Origin: Peronospora farinosa
Lineage: Eukaryota; Oomycota; Peronosporomycetes; Peronosporales; Peronosporaceae
Direction of reading: 5' to 3'
NCBI GenBank assembly: GCA_947646735.1
Contig: CANTFK010000478.1
Span: 1-64,000 of the forward strand
Length of the DNA stretch: 64,000 nt
Shown here: positions 61,301 through 64,000 of the stretch, one piece after another
Layout of the letters: every line of letters starts with the position of its first letter
Numbering within the stretch: the stretch's first letter is position 1
Notes under the pieces: generated by a model
The model's database searches: none
Seen by the model: the letters and a program-made list of their open reading frames with translations, nothing else
Told to the model about the DNA's origin: nothing
Program-made: the position numbers and the translations under genes

Positions 61301-64000
61301 CGCTCAGAGCCGATACACGATCCTCCAGCACTGACTTCTTGCGCCGCGCCGCATGCGCGTCCTTCTCCTTCTCGCGCGCTGCCGCCACGGCATTATATTG
61401 TGTCTAAAGCTCCGCCGCCGCGCTGCGAGCCGATAAACGATCCTCCAGCACTGACTTCTTGCGCCGCGCCGCATGCGCGTCCTTCTCCTTCTCTCGCGCT
61501 GCCGCCACGACATAACTTTCTGTCTAACGCTCCGCCGCCACGACATTACTTTGTGTCTAATGCTCCGCCGCCGCGCGCTGCGAGCCGATAACGATACTCC
61601 AGCACTGACTTCTTGCGCCGAGCCGTAAACGCGTCCTTCTCCTTCTCGCGCGCTGCCGCCACGGCATTATATTGTGTCTAAAGCTCCGCCGCCGCGCTGC
61701 GAGCCGATACACGATCCTCCAGCCCTGACTTCTCGCGCCGCGCCACAAGCGCGTCCTTCTCTTCCGCGCGCACAGCCACCACGGCATTCTGCTGCGTCTG
61801 AAGCTCCTCAGACGCGCGCTCAGAGCCGATACACGATCCTCCAGCCCTGACTTCTCGCACCGCGCCGTAAGCGCGTCCTTCTCCTTCTCGCGCGCTGCCG
61901 CCATGGTATTCTTTTGTGTCTAAAGCTCCACCGCCGCGCGCTGCGAGCCGTTAACGATCCTCTAGCACTGACTTCTTGCGCCGCGCCGTAAGCGCGTCCT
62001 TCTCCTTCTTGCGCGCTGCCGCCATGGTATTCTTTTGTGTCTAAAGCTCCACCGCCGCGCGCTGCGAGCCGTTAACGATCCTCCAGCACTGACTTCTTGC
62101 GCCGCGCCGCATGCGCGTCCTTCTCCTTCTCGCGCGCTGCCGCCACGGCATTCTTTCGTGTCTAAAGCTCCGCCGCCGCGCTGCGAGCCGATACACGATC
62201 CTCCAGCCCTGACTTCTCGCGCCGCGCCACAAGCGCGTCCTTCTCTTCCGCGCGCACAGCCACCACGGCATTCTGCTGCGTCTGAAGCTCCTCAGACGCG
62301 CGCTCAGAGCCGATACACGATCCTCCAGCACTGACTTCTTGCGCCGCGCCGCATGCGCGTCCTTCTCCTTCTCGCGCGCTGCCGCCATGGTATTCTTTTG
62401 TGTCTAAAGCTCCACCGCCGCGCGCTGCGAGCCGTTAACGATCCTCTAGCACTGACTTCTTGCGCCGCGCCGTAAGCGCGTCCTTCTCCTTCTTGCGCGC
62501 TGCCGCCATGGTATTCTTTTGTGTCTAAAGCTCCACCGCCGCGCGCTGCGAGCCGTTAACGATCCTCCAGCACTGACTTCTTGCGCCGCGCCGTAAGCGC
62601 GTCCTTCTCCTTCTCGCGCGCTGCCGCCACGGCATTATAGCGTGTCTACAGCTCCGCCGCCGCGCGCTGCGAGCCGATAACGATCCTCCAGCACTGACTT
62701 CTCGCGCCGCGCCGCATGCGCGTCCTTCTCCTTCTCGCGCGCTGCCGCCACGGCATTCTTTCGTGTCTAAAGCTCCGCCGCCGCGCTGCGAGCCGATACA
62801 CGATCCTCCAGCCCTGACTTCTCGCGCCGCGCCACAAGCGCGTCCTTCTCTTCCGCGCGCACAGCCACCACGGCATTCTGCTGCGTCTAAAGCTCCTCAG
62901 ACGCGCGCTCAGAGCCGATACACGATCCTCCAGCACTGACTTCTTGCGCCGCGCCGCATGCGCGTCCTTCTCCTTCTCGCGCGCTGCCGCCACGGCATTC
63001 TTTCGTGTCTAAAGCTCCGCCGCCGCGCTGCGAGCCGATACACGATCCTCTAGCACTGACTTCTTGCGCCGCGCCGTAAGCGCGTCCTTCTCCTTCTCGC
63101 GCGCTGCCGCCACGGCATTCTTTCGTGTCTAAAGCTCCGCCGCCGCGCTGCGAGCCGATACACGATCCTCCAGCCCTGACTTCTCGCGCCGCGCCACAAG
63201 CGCGTCCTTCTCTTCCGCGCGCACAGCCACCACGGCATTCTGCTGCGTCTAAAGCTCCTCAGACGCGCGCTCAGAGCCGATACACGATCCTCCAGCACTG
63301 ACTTCTTGCGCCGCGCCGCATGCGCGTCCTTCTCCTTCTCGCGCGCTGCCGCCACGACATAACTTTCTGTCTAACGCTCCGCCGCCACGACATTACTTTG
63401 TGTCTAATGCTCCGCCGCCGCGCGCTGCGAGCCGATAACGATCCTCCAGCACTGACTTCTTGCGCCGAGCCGTAAACGCGTCCTTCTCCTTCTCGCGCGC
63501 TGCCGCCACGGCATAATATTGTGTCTAAAGCTCCGCCGCCGCGCTGCGAGCCGATACACGATCCTCCAGCCCTGACTTCTCGCGCCGCGCCACAAGCGCG
63601 TCCTTCTCTTCCGCGCGCACAGCCACCACGGCATTCTGCTGCGTCTGAAGCTCCTCAGACGCGCGCTCAGAGCCGATACACGATCCTCCAGCCCTGACTT
63701 CTCGCACCGCGCCGTAAGCGCGTCCTTCTCCTTCTCGCGCGCTGCCGCCATGGTATTCTTTTGTGTCTAAAGCTCCACCGCCGCGCGCTGCGAGCCGTTA
63801 ACGATCCTCTAGCACTGACTTCTTGCGCCGCGCCGTAAGCGCGTCCTTCTCCTTCTTGCGCGCTGCCGCCATGGTATTCTTTTGTGTCTAAAGCTCCACC
63901 GCCGCGCGCTGCGAGCCGTTAACGATCCTCCAGCACTGACTTCTCGCGCCGCGCCACAAGCGCGTCCTTCTCTTCCGCGCGCACAGCCACCACGGCATTC
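58343..64000. repeat. GC-rich satellite, right array (about 121-bp monomers)
   Basis: Monomers are counted from the core GCCGATAAACGATCC: 58407, 58528, 58649, 58770, 58891, and so on, mostly 119-122 bp. The consensus aligns over its whole length with the 118-bp monomer of the left satellite (ACGATCCTC.AGC..TGACTTCTCGCGCCGCGCC, then GGCATTCTGCTGCGTCTGAAGCTC). Minus-strand reading gives ERA..ELQTQQNAVVAV, then EEKDALVARREKSGLEDRV. With a 121-bp unit each monomer shifts frame by one. The array continues past the window end. Confidence 0.95.
59800..64000. repeat. Higher-order repeat of about 1.85 kb in the right satellite
   Basis: The landmark CTGCTGCGTCTGAAGCTCC before the CAGACGCGCG monomer occurs in the same context at 59941, 61789 and 63636, periods of 1848 and 1847 bp. 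Inside the unit the offset becomes 1968 bp (60421 to 62389, 60678 to 62646), exactly one 121-bp monomer more, because the second unit gained a monomer near 62090-62230. It returns to 1847 bp where the first unit has an extra monomer near 61381-61500. Confidence 0.85.

Noticed and set aside
1..64000. tRNA or rRNA genes and telomere repeats
   Set aside because: No cloverleaf-like segment, conserved rRNA stretch or TTTAGGG-type run was noticed on either strand. The satellites are not telomeric.

Overview
The window is eukaryotic nuclear DNA made almost entirely of satellite-type tandem repeats and broken gene copies. I see no gene that is convincingly intact. The recognisable fragments are of condensin SMC4, lysyl-tRNA synthetase and acyl-CoA oxidase. 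They show no obvious introns, and the repeats keep a very high CpG density. This would fit an oomycete-like protist (intron-poor, no CpG decay), but that assignment is an inference and not proven by the sequence.

Layout. (1) 1-5868: about 7.7 copies of a 766-bp direct repeat whose minus strand is a frameshifted piece of the SMC4 coiled-coil arm. (2) 5869-7188: a short flank, then a plus-strand chimera of a lysyl-tRNA synthetase fragment (6111-6834) fused to an acyl-CoA oxidase C-terminus (6843-7188). (3) 7560-8944: a minus-strand SMC4 pseudogene with the complete hinge region, ending beside a 20-bp perfect palindrome. (4) 8975-11192: mostly unrecognised sequence, a third lysyl-tRNA synthetase copy split by an internal inversion, and the N-terminal half of an acyl-CoA oxidase pseudogene that runs straight into the next repeat block. 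(5) 11192-35075: a GC-rich satellite of roughly 85-bp and 118-bp monomers with several higher-order repeats (893, 370, 528 and 374 bp). (6) 35076-36240: a short relic of a coiled-coil gene and about 1 kb of non-repetitive sequence with one unassigned minus-strand reading frame. (7) 36241-56367: about 26.3 further copies of the 766-bp SMC4 repeat. (8) 56368-58335: a second copy of the flank and synthetase-oxidase chimera plus a short SMC4 piece. (9) 58343-64000: a second GC-rich satellite of about 121-bp monomers, homologous to the first, with a higher-order period near 1.85 kb, running off the window end.

The same three housekeeping genes recur as fragments in different joins, and the two repeat families alternate. 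The distal end of each 766-bp array and its flank form a segmental duplication. Both satellites appear to have grown from protein-coding coiled-coil sequence: one certainly from SMC4, the other from an unidentified coiled-coil gene. The reading frame is broken in the units, so the arrays do not encode long proteins now. The most notable point is a large satellite built from a condensin subunit gene. Whether it has a chromosomal role (heterochromatin, centromere, condensin biology) cannot be judged from sequence alone.
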